In this document: in pieces, positions 43,050 to 51,386 of the stretch
Layout: every line of letters starts with the position of its first letter
Position numbering within the stretch: the stretch's first letter is position 1
Assembly: GCA_964473525.1 (NCBI GenBank)
Contig: CAYYPK010000002.1
Coordinates: 1-64,000 of the forward strand
Reading direction: 5' to 3'
DNA length: 64,000 bases
DNA from: GCA-2687025 sp964473525
GTDB lineage: Bacteria; Poribacteria; WGA-4E; GCA-2687025
Position numbers and translations under genes: made by a program
The notes under the pieces: generated by a model
Seen by the model: the letters and a program-made list of their open reading frames with translations, nothing else
Database searches by the model: none
What the model was told of the DNA's origin: nothing

Positions 43050-44474
43050 GTGGATTCCGCCCCGGCCCCCGAGCAACGCTGTCTGCACATCAACCAGCAT
43101 CTCTCGGCGGATCTGTACACGGGTGAGCAGCGCGACACGCATCCTGACTCACGGGTGCCGTGGCGCATCTCTCCCGAGCCGTATTGGATCACTCCCGAGG
43201 AGCACGCCGAATTTGAGGCGCTGGGACATCACATCCTCGCGTTCTACGAGGCGTGCAATCTCCTGTATTCGCAGTCGTCGCGACGCGTCCAGCCTGGATG
43301 GGTAGCGGAGTACCTCGACATAGGCAAAGACGACGCCGTGCGCATGTACGGGAAGATGAACCGGTTCAAGCGGCAACTGCCGCTCGTCATCCGACCCGAC
43401 GTTATCCCAACGGACGATGGTCTCATTATCTCCGAGCTCGATTCGGTGCCAGGTGGCATGGGATTCACCGCCAACCTGTCCCGCGTGTACGCGGAGTTCG
43501 GCGACTGCATCGTCGGCGGGGCGGAAGGCATGGTGCACGGCTTCGCCGAGATGGTCCGCGCCGTAGCCGGCCATGAGCGTCCCTGCACCGCCATCGCTGT
43601 CTCTGACGAGGCGGGAGACTACCGCCCCGAGATGGTCTGGCTCTCAGAGCAACTGCGCAAGATAGGTGTCCCCGCCGCCGCCGTGCACCCGCGCGACCTG
43701 CGCTACGACGACGAGACCGGCATCCTGATGCCGTCCGGCGACGACTGGACCCGAGTCGACGTGCTGTACCGGTTCTTCGAGCTGTTCGACCTGCGGAACG
43801 TGCCGAAGTCGGACCTGTTCCTCTACGCAGCTCGCAAGAACGACGTCGCCATGACGCCTCCGCCAAAGCCATACCTTGAAGAGAAGATGCTCTTCTCCTT
43901 CCTTCACCACCCAGCGCTACAGCCGTTCTGGAAGCAGTGGCTGGCGAAGGACGCCCGCGCCGCTCTGACGAAGGCGTTCCCGCGCACATGGGTCATGGAC
44001 CCCGCCGAGCTGCCGCCGCACGCGTTCATCCACGGTCTCACGCACCGAGGCGAGGCGGTGCAGGACTTCCGCGACCTCGGTGACGCCACGCAGCGCGAGC
44101 GCGAACTGGTCATAAAGCCATCCGGATTCAGCGACATGGCGTGGGGCAGCCGCGGCGTCGTCATCGGTCACGGCATCCCAGCGGACGAATGGTCCGCAAG
44201 CATCGACGACGCCCTGGGAGCCTACGAACGAACGCCGCACATCCTGCAGGAGTTCCACAAGGGGCGCCGCTGCCGAGTGAGCTATTACGACTTCGACAAG
44301 AAGGCGACCGTTGCGATGAACGGCCGCGCCCGGCTCACGCCGTACTACTTCGTCGTCGATGGCAAGCCCAAGCTGTCAGGCATCCAGGCGACGGTCTGCC
44401 CAGCGGACAAGAAGGTGCTGCACGGCATGGTCGACGCCGTGGTGGCGCCCTGCGCGGTAAGCTGTTCCAGCTAG
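43050..44474 (+). CDS. Predicted ATP-grasp-like protein of unknown function
   Basis: 474 residues; GTG 43050 directly follows the DUF1858 stop, with AAGGAG ten bases upstream. I do not recognise a named family. LVIRPDVIPTDDGLIISELDSVPGGMG resembles the DG...E-x-N/D-x-x-P region of circularly permuted ATP-grasp (glutathionylspermidine synthase-like) proteins. ELVIKPSGFSDMAWGSRGVVIG looks like an ATP-grasp Lys/Gly-rich nucleotide loop, and ILQEFHKGRRCRVSYYDF a following strand. A ligase reaction is plausible but unproven. Its coupling to the DUF1858 gene is the best functional clue. Confidence 0.6.
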   Translation: MDSAPAPEQRCLHINQHLSADLYTGEQRDTHPDSRVPWRISPEPYWITPEEHAEFEALGHHILAFYEACNLLYSQSSRRVQPGWVAEYLDIGKDDAVRMYGKMNRFKRQLPLVIRPDVIPTDDGLIISELDSVPGGMGFTANLSRVYAEFGDCIVGGAEGMVHGFAEMVRAVAGHERPCTAIAVSDEAGDYRPEMVWLSEQLRKIGVPAAAVHPRDLRYDDETGILMPSGDDWTRVDVLYRFFELFDLRNVPKSDLFLYAARKNDVAMTPPPKPYLEEKMLFSFLHHPALQPFWKQWLAKDARAALTKAFPRTWVMDPAELPPHAFIHGLTHRGEAVQDFRDLGDATQRERELVIKPSGFSDMAWGSRGVVIGHGIPADEWSASIDDALGAYERTPHILQEFHKGRRCRVSYYDFDKKATVAMNGRARLTPYYFVVDGKPKLSGIQATVCPADKKVLHGMVDAVVAPCAVSCSS

Positions 44475-44493
44475 CCCAACTTGGAGTACTCGT

Positions 44494-45516
44494 ATGGATC
44501 GCCATGTGCCTCGCCTCCTGTACGTGTGCGCGGAGAGCCACACGCGCGAGGTGTTTCCAGGCCACGTACATGATCGCCTGACGCAGCAGTTCGACTTGGA
44601 CTCGAACCCCACCGGCGAGCGGTACGACGCAGACGAGGTCGAGGCGCGCATAGCCGGCGTCGATGCACTCGTGACCGGCTGGGGCGCGCCTAAACTCACG
44701 CCCGACATCATGGCGAACGCGGACGCGCTGAAGCTCATCGCCCATTCCGCCGGCTCCGTCCAGGGTCTCCTCGCCGACGTGATCGATGATGTGCGCGAGC
44801 GCGGGATCCGCGTGTTCAGCGCGCGACGGGGCATCGCCTACAATGTCGCCGAGGCGACGATCGGATACATGATCGCCCTGTCGCGGCGGTGGATCGACCA
44901 CGCCGCCAATACTCGCGCTGGTGGGTGGCGGCGCCCCGACTTCCCTCGGAACAACCAGGGGCTGCGCGGCGCGACAGTCGGAATCCTGTCCGCGAGCGCG
45001 GTCGCCCGCGAAGTGATCCCGCTACTGGCCGCGTTCAACACCCGCGTCCTGGTGTACGACCCCTACCTCTCCGACTACGAAGCGGGCGCGCTGGGCGTCG
45101 AGCGCGTGGACGACCTGGACGACCTGTTCGCGGCCGCTGATTTCGTCTCCCTGCACGCTCCGTCCATTCCCGCCACGCGGCACATGGTCGGCAAACGGCA
45201 GTTGGAGCAGTTGCGGGACGGCGCGGTGTTCATCAACACGTCGCGCGGCAGCGTGCTAGACCACGACGCTCTCATCGAGGTCGCGCGCGAGGGGCGCATC
45301 CAGATCGCGCTGGACGTCACTACGCCGGAACCATTGCCAAGCGACCACCCGCTCCGTTCGCTGCCCAACGTGCACATCACGCCGCACACCGCAGGCTGCG
45401 GGTACTACGGGTACGCGAAGATCGGCGAAGCCACGGTGGCGGCGGTGGAGGCATTCTTCGGAGGGCGCGACTTCGAGGGCGAGGTCGACCTCGAGCGCTG
45501 GGAGCTATACGCATGA
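44494..45516 (+). CDS. 2-hydroxyacid dehydrogenase family protein
   Basis: 340 residues; ATG 44494 follows GGAG. Catalytic elements of D-2-hydroxyacid dehydrogenases are present: Arg in FINTSRGSVLD, Glu in TTPEPLPSDHP and His in ITPHTAGCG. DFVSLHAPSIPATRHMV is the substrate/NAD wall. The dinucleotide loop that is usually GxGxxG reads GATVGILSASAVAREV, so the second and third glycines are missing. The fold is intact, but cofactor binding may differ. It overlaps the next gene by four bases (ATGA). Confidence 0.82.
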   Translation: MDRHVPRLLYVCAESHTREVFPGHVHDRLTQQFDLDSNPTGERYDADEVEARIAGVDALVTGWGAPKLTPDIMANADALKLIAHSAGSVQGLLADVIDDVRERGIRVFSARRGIAYNVAEATIGYMIALSRRWIDHAANTRAGGWRRPDFPRNNQGLRGATVGILSASAVAREVIPLLAAFNTRVLVYDPYLSDYEAGALGVERVDDLDDLFAAADFVSLHAPSIPATRHMVGKRQLEQLRDGAVFINTSRGSVLDHDALIEVAREGRIQIALDVTTPEPLPSDHPLRSLPNVHITPHTAGCGYYGYAKIGEATVAAVEAFFGGRDFEGEVDLERWELYA

Positions 45517-46244
45517 GTGGCGGCGGCAAGGGTATCACACGCAAGACACCACCTGGCTCGCACTTCAAGATTGGCCATCGCGGGGCGTCGGATCACGAAC
45601 CAGAGAACACGATGCTCGCGTTCCGCAGGGCGCTGGAGCTGGGCGCGGACGGTCTGGAACTCGACGTCCACCTGTCCTCGGACGGCGTGCCGGTGGTGAT
45701 CCACGACGGCACGCTCGACAAGACGACCGACGGCTCCGGCCAGGTCAACGAGGCCACGGTCAAGGAGTTGCGCGCGCTGGACGCGGGCAAAGGCGAACGG
45801 ATCCCATTGCTAGAAGAGGTCATCGACGAATTCGCGGGCCACTGCCTCCTTCTCATTGAGCTGAAAGGCGCCGGCAGCGACATTCCGACAGCGGACATGG
45901 TTCGGGACAAAGACGCCGTGGCTTCCGTTGTCGTCAGCTCCTTCGATCCCGCGAAGCTGGCGACGGTGAAGGCGCACGCGCCGGAGATCGAAACCGCCGT
46001 CCTCACCGGGCGTTGGGACATCGACTTCGTCGCCCTGGCCGAGGAGGCGAAGGCTGACTGCATCCAGTTCGGGTGGGAACGCCACGAGGCGCCGCATACG
46101 CTGTTGACCGATGACGTGTTCCGGCGGGCGCGGGAGGCGGGGCTGCACGTCATGCTTTGGCATGAGGAACGACCCGAGGTTATCGCCGAGCTGGAGGGAC
46201 TGCCCATCTACGGCGTGTGCGGGAACTCGCCGGAGCTGCTCTGA
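45513..46244 (+). CDS. Glycerophosphodiester phosphodiesterase
   Basis: 243 residues, the normal size for bacterial GDPD. FKIGHRGASDHEPENTMLAF holds the catalytic HRG and the first metal Glu; GLELDVHLSSDGVPVVIHDGTLDKTTDG holds the E-x-D metal pair and second His. LLIELKG is the later metal Glu, and VMLWHEERPEVI near the end completes the TIM barrel. It hydrolyses glycerophosphodiesters to sn-glycerol-3-phosphate and an alcohol. No signal peptide, so cytoplasmic. ATG overlaps the upstream dehydrogenase stop. Confidence 0.9.
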   Translation: MSGGGKGITRKTPPGSHFKIGHRGASDHEPENTMLAFRRALELGADGLELDVHLSSDGVPVVIHDGTLDKTTDGSGQVNEATVKELRALDAGKGERIPLLEEVIDEFAGHCLLLIELKGAGSDIPTADMVRDKDAVASVVVSSFDPAKLATVKAHAPEIETAVLTGRWDIDFVALAEEAKADCIQFGWERHEAPHTLLTDDVFRRAREAGLHVMLWHEERPEVIAELEGLPIYGVCGNSPELL

Positions 46245-46263
46245 CAACGGCAAGGAGGCGCGC

Positions 46264-46797
46264 GTGGCGCAGTTCTTTGACGCGCTGGACGACGACCACC
46301 GTGAGTTCATCGCCAAGCAGCGCATGTTCTTCACGGCGACGGCGCCGGAGACTGGGCGCATCAACCTGTCCCCGAAGGGGATGGACACGTTCCGGGTGTT
46401 GAGCCCTCATCGCGTGGCGTATCTCGACCTGACCGGCAGTGGCAACGAGGCAGCGGCGCACCTGGCGCACGACAGCCGCATGACGATCATGCTCTGTAGC
46501 TTCGGCCGCGCGCCGCTCATCATGCGACTCTATGGCGCCGGGCGACCGGTGCGGCCAGGCGACGATGCGTGGGACAGCCTACACGCGAACTTCACGCCCG
46601 AGCCGGGCACGAGACAGATCATCGTGCTGGACGTGGAATCGGTTCAGACGTCGTGCGGCTTCGCGGTGCCGATGTACACGTTCCAGGGCGAACGGGACAC
46701 CCTCCGGCGGTTCGCGGAGAAGACGGGCGAGGACGGCATGGCCGAATACCGGCGGAAGAGCAACCGCGTGAGTATCGACGGCAAGCCGATCACCTGA
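46264..46797 (+). CDS. Pyridoxamine 5'-phosphate oxidase family protein
   Basis: 177 residues from GTG 46264, which has an AAGGAGG site six bases upstream. The split-barrel flavin-binding fold is indicated by FIAKQRMFFTATAPETGRINLSPKGMDTFRVL, VAYLDLTGSGNEAAAHL, MTIMLCSFGRAPLIMRLYGAG and the C-terminal SCGFAVPMY. This is the pattern of the environmental PNPOx-like subgroup with unknown substrate, not of PdxH itself. It is 19 bp after the GDPD gene and probably ends that operon. Confidence 0.83.
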   Translation: MAQFFDALDDDHREFIAKQRMFFTATAPETGRINLSPKGMDTFRVLSPHRVAYLDLTGSGNEAAAHLAHDSRMTIMLCSFGRAPLIMRLYGAGRPVRPGDDAWDSLHANFTPEPGTRQIIVLDVESVQTSCGFAVPMYTFQGERDTLRRFAEKTGEDGMAEYRRKSNRVSIDGKPIT

Positions 46798-46881
46798 AGC
46801 CCGACTCCCACGACCCGCCCGAATGCGTGCGGCGCTCGCGCGTCGTGTCGACGAACGCCTGCGGAGCTGCGGTGAGGCTGT

Positions 46882-46911
46882 TTGACAGCGTACAGAGGCG
46901 CTTTCTATAAT
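46882..46911 (+). promoter_or_regulatory. Full-consensus sigma70 promoter of sodN
   Basis: TTGACA (46882-46887), an 18-nt spacer, TATAAT (46906-46911). Both hexamers are perfect, the best match in the window. Predicted transcription start is near 46918. Confidence 0.8.
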
Positions 46912-46925
46912 GGAGCGGCATTCTG

Positions 46926-46942
46926 GACGCCCTCCGGGCGTC
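46926..46942 (+). promoter_or_regulatory. Hairpin at the 5' end of the sodN transcript
   Basis: GACGCCC, loop TCC, GGGCGTC: 7 perfect pairs just downstream of the predicted start. It could stabilise the mRNA or mark a regulator site; the sequence alone does not decide. Confidence 0.5.
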
Positions 46943-46993
46943 AAGCGCCTGCAACGCTCCGTTCCCATACCGACCGTTCATGTGGAGAGATCG

Positions 46994-47494
46994 ATGATTC
47001 ATTCGCTGCTGGCCAAGATGGACGCCAAGATAGGCTTCGACGAGGCCAAGGCGCACTGCGACGTTCCGTGCGGCATATACGACCCCAGCGCCGCGCAGAT
47101 AGCCGCGTTGACCGTCGTCCGCATGATGGATCTGACGGGCGACCTTCTGTCCGGGCTGTCCGACTGGGACGGCGAAGCCGCCAACAAGGTCATCCGCTAC
47201 GTGGCGCAGAAGGAAGAGCACGCCGAGCAGGTGAAGCACGAGATCCGTATTATCTGGGGCGACTACATCAAGGCGCCGCAGGTCGAAGCGCACCCGAACA
47301 TCCACCAACTCACCCACGACATCATGACGACGGCGTCGAAGTGCCGCCAGGGCACCGACCGCGCGGACGGTCTCGCGCTGGTCGACCTAGTCAACCAGTT
47401 CGCCGAGATCTTCTGGGACACCAAGGGCGTGAGCACCAAGCGCGCCGAGTGCCCCTACGCGCCGAACCTCGAGGTTGTCTACCCCGAACTGTAG
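46994..47494 (+). CDS. sodN: Nickel superoxide dismutase
   Basis: 166 residues; ATG 46994 follows GGAGAG. A 20-residue N-terminal propeptide (MIHSLLAKMDAKIGFDEAKA) precedes the mature N-terminus HCDVPCGIYDP. This is the nickel hook: His1, Cys2 and Cys6 of the mature enzyme bind Ni, and the conserved Tyr follows. The remaining helices (VVRMMDLTGDLL, KEEHAEQVKHEIRIIWGDY) match the four-helix bundle. It disproportionates superoxide and needs proteolytic removal of the propeptide, supplied by the sodX gene 27 bp downstream. Confidence 0.95.
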   Translation: MIHSLLAKMDAKIGFDEAKAHCDVPCGIYDPSAAQIAALTVVRMMDLTGDLLSGLSDWDGEAANKVIRYVAQKEEHAEQVKHEIRIIWGDYIKAPQVEAHPNIHQLTHDIMTTASKCRQGTDRADGLALVDLVNQFAEIFWDTKGVSTKRAECPYAPNLEVVYPEL

Positions 47495-47521
47495 GCATGG
47501 CGCCGCGCGTCAGGCGTCCGA

Positions 47522-47821
47522 GTGATTAGAGCAATCCGCGTCGTCGGGAACAGCATGGAGCCGTCGTACCGTAGCGGGGACTACGTCCTCGTCGGCACGG
47601 CGCGGTGGCTCCGCCAAGCCAACCCCGGCGACGCGATTGTCTTCAGGCACGAGCGGCTAGGCGTACTCATCAAGCGTGTCGTCGACGTCGACACGGAGCG
47701 GCGTTGCTACGCCGTCGAGGGCACGCACGCCGACAGCAGTCAAGGGGTTGATCTCGGACCAGCGTGGTTCGACAGCGTCATAGGACGCGTGCTGGCGCAC
47801 ATCCCGCGTCGGCGGCGGTAG
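47522..47821 (+). CDS. sodX: Nickel-type superoxide dismutase maturation protease
   Basis: 99 residues of the S26 signal-peptidase-like family. The catalytic Ser lies in VVGNSMEPSYRSGDYVLV and the Lys in GVLIKRVVDVD; RCYAVEGTHADSSQ is a late conserved block. There is no TM helix, fitting the small SodX type that cuts the SodN propeptide in the cytoplasm. Direct linkage to sodN makes the assignment firm. GTG 47522 is the start. Confidence 0.9.
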   Translation: MIRAIRVVGNSMEPSYRSGDYVLVGTARWLRQANPGDAIVFRHERLGVLIKRVVDVDTERRCYAVEGTHADSSQGVDLGPAWFDSVIGRVLAHIPRRRR

Positions 47822-47831
47822 CTGAGCGTCT

Positions 47832-48269
47832 TCACCCGACGCAGAGGCGGACGATACAGTACGCCGCGAAGGCGTGGCGCAAGGGAAGGACAGGCACGCC
47901 CCACCGCGGCAGGAAGACGTTCAGGCAGTAAGCGGCCGCGTAGGCCGCCGCTACCGGCCACGGATCCCGCAGCGCCATCGGTCCCACGAGAGCCGCCTCG
48001 CCGAACCTGTCGGCGGCCCAGTCCACTTCGGGCGCGTCCTCGCCGTTCTGCCGCGCGACCACCCCGTCGAGCGTATCCAGCAGCAGCGCCAGCAGGATCG
48101 CCGCGAGCGCCCAGGCGACATGCTCGGCCATGTACATGCCTGCCGCCACGAGGCAGAGCCACGCGCTGACTCTCGTGACCTCCGTGGCCGAGAACGGGAA
48201 CCGCGCCCCACCGAACACGCGATCCGCAGCCACCTTGCGGGCGTGCGTCACATGCTCACGAAGAGCCAT
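47832..48269 (-). CDS. CDP-alcohol phosphatidyltransferase-like membrane protein
   Basis: 145 residues from ATG 48269, preceded by AGGGG and overlapping the upstream gene's end by 22 bp. Hydrophobic helices flank DTLDGVVARQNGEDAPEVDWAADRFGE, which recalls the CDP-alcohol transferase signature D-x2-D-G-x2-A-R...D-x3-D. The loop between AR and the last D-x3-D is about three residues shorter than the standard motif, and its Gly is missing. It probably joins a CDP-activated alcohol to a lipid or sugar-phosphate, or is a diverged member. Last gene of the five-gene envelope operon. Confidence 0.6.
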   Translation of the reverse strand: MALREHVTHARKVAADRVFGGARFPFSATEVTRVSAWLCLVAAGMYMAEHVAWALAAILLALLLDTLDGVVARQNGEDAPEVDWAADRFGEAALVGPMALRDPWPVAAAYAAAYCLNVFLPRWGVPVLPLRHAFAAYCIVRLCVG

Positions 48270-48670
48270 ATGCAGATTGCCCCTAGACTCAGTTCCTGCA
48301 CGATGCGCGTCCGCAAACGCTTGCCCATGTCCACGCTGGGAAGCTCGCGGATCGACTTGTACGGCGTGCTGTAACCGTTGATGAAATCGCAGAAGAGGTG
48401 TGTCAGCAGACACGTGACGAACAGCGTGCCGAGCTCGCGGTCAAAGAGGAAGAGCGGCAGTCCCACGAGGGTGTAGACGACGGTCCCCAGAAGCTCGTGC
48501 ATGAACGTGCGCGCGTGCTGCATGCCCCCGACCTTGAGCCGCATCGACCTCAGAAACAGCAGGTGGTCCAGGTCCGGGAGGAGTGAGAACCCGACCGCGA
48601 GCCAGGGACTCGACCCAGGGAAGAACGAAGCGATTCCTAGTCCGACGGCCGCGTGCGTGAACGTCGTCAA
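48248..48670 (-). CDS. DUF457 (YdjM-like) membrane metal-dependent hydrolase
   Basis: 140 residues. FTHAAVGLGIASFF at the N-terminus, LLPDLDHLLFL with the DxDH metal motif, ARTFMHELLGTVVYTLVG, and LLTHLFCDFINGYST are typical of DUF457/YdjM proteins, membrane-bound predicted metal-dependent hydrolases. The start is TTG 48670, one base after the PAP2 gene's stop. Role in the operon unknown. Confidence 0.75.
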   Translation of the reverse strand: MTTFTHAAVGLGIASFFPGSSPWLAVGFSLLPDLDHLLFLRSMRLKVGGMQHARTFMHELLGTVVYTLVGLPLFLFDRELGTLFVTCLLTHLFCDFINGYSTPYKSIRELPSVDMGKRLRTRIVQELSLGAICIWLFVSM

Positions 48671-48671
48671 C

Positions 48672-49613
48672 TCAGACCCCTACCCCGCTGTCGGACCTAC
48701 GCGCCGCGCCGACCCACCGATCGGCTATCAGGATGCCGACGCACGCCAGCGCCGCGCCGGCGGCGACATCCGTGACGTAATGATACCGCCCATACACCGC
48801 GCCGACCGCCATTCCCGCCACGACCACTGCCGCGGGAATCCCGCCGCGGCGACCCCACAGCCGCCAGCACCAATACAGGAACACCACGCCCGTAGACATG
48901 TGCGAGCTAGGCATCGCGCCGCCCTTGAGCGCGACGCCGTCCCACTGAATGCCGTTGATCCACGTCGTCACGGCGTATCCAGCCAGCCGCTGTTCGCCTA
49001 TCGGCAGCAGCCCTGCGTCCACAAGCGCCCACCGCGGCCCCCAGAGCGGTACCACGGCAAACACGAGGAACGACACCGCGTAGCCGATGAGGGTAGCGCA
49101 AGCCATCTCCTCGAAGTCGGTGTACCGGCGGCGCGCGTGCAAGTAGAGGCCGATAGCCGCCGTATAGAGGTAGTACGTGGCGTAGAGCGTATGCATCGTT
49201 TCCGTGACACCCCGCGACCTGCCACGGGCCAACCACAGCGACGGCTGCCCGAACAGGTTCTCGAACGCGATGAACGAGTTGTCGAGGGTGTACTCTGGCG
49301 GGAAGAAGGCGTGGAGCGTCCAGCCCGACCACTTGTAGCACCACAGGAAATACACCACGGGACCCCAGAGCAACGCTGCCCGCACGAACGGGTTCAGCAC
49401 CATGCCACGCGCGGCTCGCGCCCGGAGCAGAAGGGCGCCACACACAGCGGCGACGCCAGCATCCACCAGGAAGACGAACGCTGGCACGTCGACGTGGCGG
49501 CGCGCCAGGATGGCCCACACGGCGTGCGCAAGCGTGTAACCCGCCGCGAGCCAGACCCCCGCAAGCGTCGTTGGCGTCACGCGACGAGCGCTGTCTGGGC
49601 TAGATAACATCAA
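48672..49613 (-). CDS. PAP2-superfamily membrane protein (inositolphosphotransferase-like)
   Basis: 313 residues with several TM helices. The PAP2 C-terminal motifs are GGAMPSSHMSTGVV (P-S-x-H) and GRYHYVTDV (R-x3-H-x4-D-like), the arrangement of Aur1/Ipt1-like phosphotransferases and lipid phosphatases. Upstream helices (GPVVYFLWCYKWSGW, TMHTLYATYYLYTAAIG) fit the PAP2_C/IPC-synthase-like subgroup, which often has about 300 residues. It probably acts on a lipid phosphate or polyprenyl phosphate. It overlaps the TPR glycosyltransferase gene by 14 bp. Confidence 0.78.
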   Translation of the reverse strand: MMLSSPDSARRVTPTTLAGVWLAAGYTLAHAVWAILARRHVDVPAFVFLVDAGVAAVCGALLLRARAARGMVLNPFVRAALLWGPVVYFLWCYKWSGWTLHAFFPPEYTLDNSFIAFENLFGQPSLWLARGRSRGVTETMHTLYATYYLYTAAIGLYLHARRRYTDFEEMACATLIGYAVSFLVFAVVPLWGPRWALVDAGLLPIGEQRLAGYAVTTWINGIQWDGVALKGGAMPSSHMSTGVVFLYWCWRLWGRRGGIPAAVVVAGMAVGAVYGRYHYVTDVAAGAALACVGILIADRWVGAARRSDSGVGV

Positions 49614-51378
49614 GCGATGGCCGTTCGAACGCGCGCGGGGTCGGTATGGCCTTCGTCAGGAGACGGATTTCCTCGTTGAGAGTCGCCTCGACCCGTCCGT
49701 CGGCGGCGTAGGCGTCGCGCAGTTGCTGTCGGAACGCCGCGTCCAACGGGTTCAGGGCGCACAGCTTCGCCAGCGATGCGGTCGCGGCCTTGCGGTCCTC
49801 GAGCGCCATTCCGATCGCCAGCGCCTTGCGGAGGGCTTCGGTGGACAGCTCTGGCGCGTGCTGCTCCGCGGCGGCGTACGCCTTAAGGGCCTGATCGGTC
49901 GACCCCCGCCGCGCGGCTAGGTCGCCGATGCACTCTTCGATCCGCCACCGCAGCAAGCGGGCGCGGTGTACCGACCGCTCATCGTCGTCGTGACAGGCGA
50001 ACCGCGCGGTGTTGTAGCTGCCGCTCAGCGTGCGGTCCAGCCCAGTCGCGCGCGCGGACCACACCGGGTAGAAGAGGCACGGACGCGCCATCGCGCCTCC
50101 GCCGTGGGCGTCCAGACATCGCCGGGCGCGGTTGAGGAAGTCCAGCGCGCGCGTCTCGTCGCCCGACGCGGCGTAGTAGCGGCCGAGGTTGTAGAGTGGC
50201 GCCGCGAAGGTGGCGTCCAGCCGTGCCGCGCGCCTCCAGTGCTGGATGGGGTCGAAGTCTGGGTGAGAGACGATGCTGCTCGCTTTGTCCGCGTGTCCGA
50301 GGCGCCCGAGCTGTACCGCTACCTCGGCGATAGCAACGCCGGCGATGTTCCGCAGCGTCGCGTCGTCTGGGTATCTCGCCGCTCCGGCCCGCGACGCCTG
50401 GAGCATCATGTCGAGGGTGTGCGGCATGCGGTGCGCGGCGTCGCCCCAGTTCCCGAAGCCGGTGACGAGCCCAACGAGCGCGTCGTGCAGGCTGCGTTCG
50501 GTGCGTGTGCGCATGTTGTCGTCGACGATGCCCTGGAGGGAGGCGAGCAGTCGTGGCATGAGCGGCGCTTTGACTTTCGCCGCGTACCGATCCGCCATCG
50601 CCTGCGCTGTCTCGGGCGCGTCCAGAATCGCCCTCACGCTGTCCGCCATGCCCTCGTAGTCGTAGAACAGCAGTTCGTCTTCCGTGAAGAACTCGCGCAG
50701 AGCGGCGTTGTGCTGCTCGCCCATGACCACGGCGCGGCACTCTCCCGCTTCGAAATTCCGCGCGTTGATGCCCTGCTGAGTCGTCATCGCGGCGTGGTTG
50801 AACAGGATCTTCGAGTCGCACATGGCTGCAAGGAAGTCGTCGTGGTCAAGCTTGGACACGATGCGCACTCGGAATTCGTCGCACAGCGGGTAGAGATGCC
50901 GCAGTCCCTCGACTCGTCCTGGGAAGCGCTCCGATGGCGCCAGGCCGCCGACGAACGTCACGTCCCACTCCCGCTCGGAGATGGGCCGCCGCGCCAGGTC
51001 TGTGCGCACCTGCCCGAAGTTGCCCACCGGCACGAACGTGCGGCACTTGCCTGGGAACAGCTTTGACATCGCGTCGACGCCGCTCTGGTCCGCCAGGATG
51101 CAATCGAGACCAGGGGCGTGCGCCATGAGGGCGTCGCTCCATGCTTCCCAGTCAACGACTATCGCCACTGTCGGACACGGACACGTCTCGACGTCCACCG
51201 GCAGCGGCAGCGTCTCCGCCAGGATGAACACCACGACGTCGGGCCAGGAGGCGTCAATACCTGCGGCGGAGAACATGCTGTCCAGCGTCGGCCCGAGTGG
51301 CATCCACACGAACTCGTGCGGGTCGGGAATAGGGTCGTACTGGCCGCAGTAGTTAGAGCCGACGAGGGCAATCCGCAT
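49600..51378 (-). CDS. CgeB-like glycosyltransferase with TPR-like C-terminus
   Basis: 592 residues. The N-terminal half looks like a CgeB/group-1 glycosyltransferase: RIALVGSNYCGQYDP, PTVAIVVDWEAWS, WDVTFVGGLAPSERFPGR, and the nucleotide-sugar site ILFNHAAMTTQQGINARNFEAGECRAVVMGE (the N-x-R-x-F-E...G pattern). Residues from about 320 on are helical with TPR-like repeats (AAPLYNLGRYYAASGDETRALDFLNRARR, ALKAYAAAEQHAPELS). No TM. It probably glycosylates a surface polymer or lipid and docks on partners through its repeats. Confidence 0.75.
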   Translation of the reverse strand: MRIALVGSNYCGQYDPIPDPHEFVWMPLGPTLDSMFSAAGIDASWPDVVVFILAETLPLPVDVETCPCPTVAIVVDWEAWSDALMAHAPGLDCILADQSGVDAMSKLFPGKCRTFVPVGNFGQVRTDLARRPISEREWDVTFVGGLAPSERFPGRVEGLRHLYPLCDEFRVRIVSKLDHDDFLAAMCDSKILFNHAAMTTQQGINARNFEAGECRAVVMGEQHNAALREFFTEDELLFYDYEGMADSVRAILDAPETAQAMADRYAAKVKAPLMPRLLASLQGIVDDNMRTRTERSLHDALVGLVTGFGNWGDAAHRMPHTLDMMLQASRAGAARYPDDATLRNIAGVAIAEVAVQLGRLGHADKASSIVSHPDFDPIQHWRRAARLDATFAAPLYNLGRYYAASGDETRALDFLNRARRCLDAHGGGAMARPCLFYPVWSARATGLDRTLSGSYNTARFACHDDDERSVHRARLLRWRIEECIGDLAARRGSTDQALKAYAAAEQHAPELSTEALRKALAIGMALEDRKAATASLAKLCALNPLDAAFRQQLRDAYAADGRVEATLNEEIRLLTKAIPTPRAFERPSLDVI

Positions 51379-51386
51379 GCTCGCCT

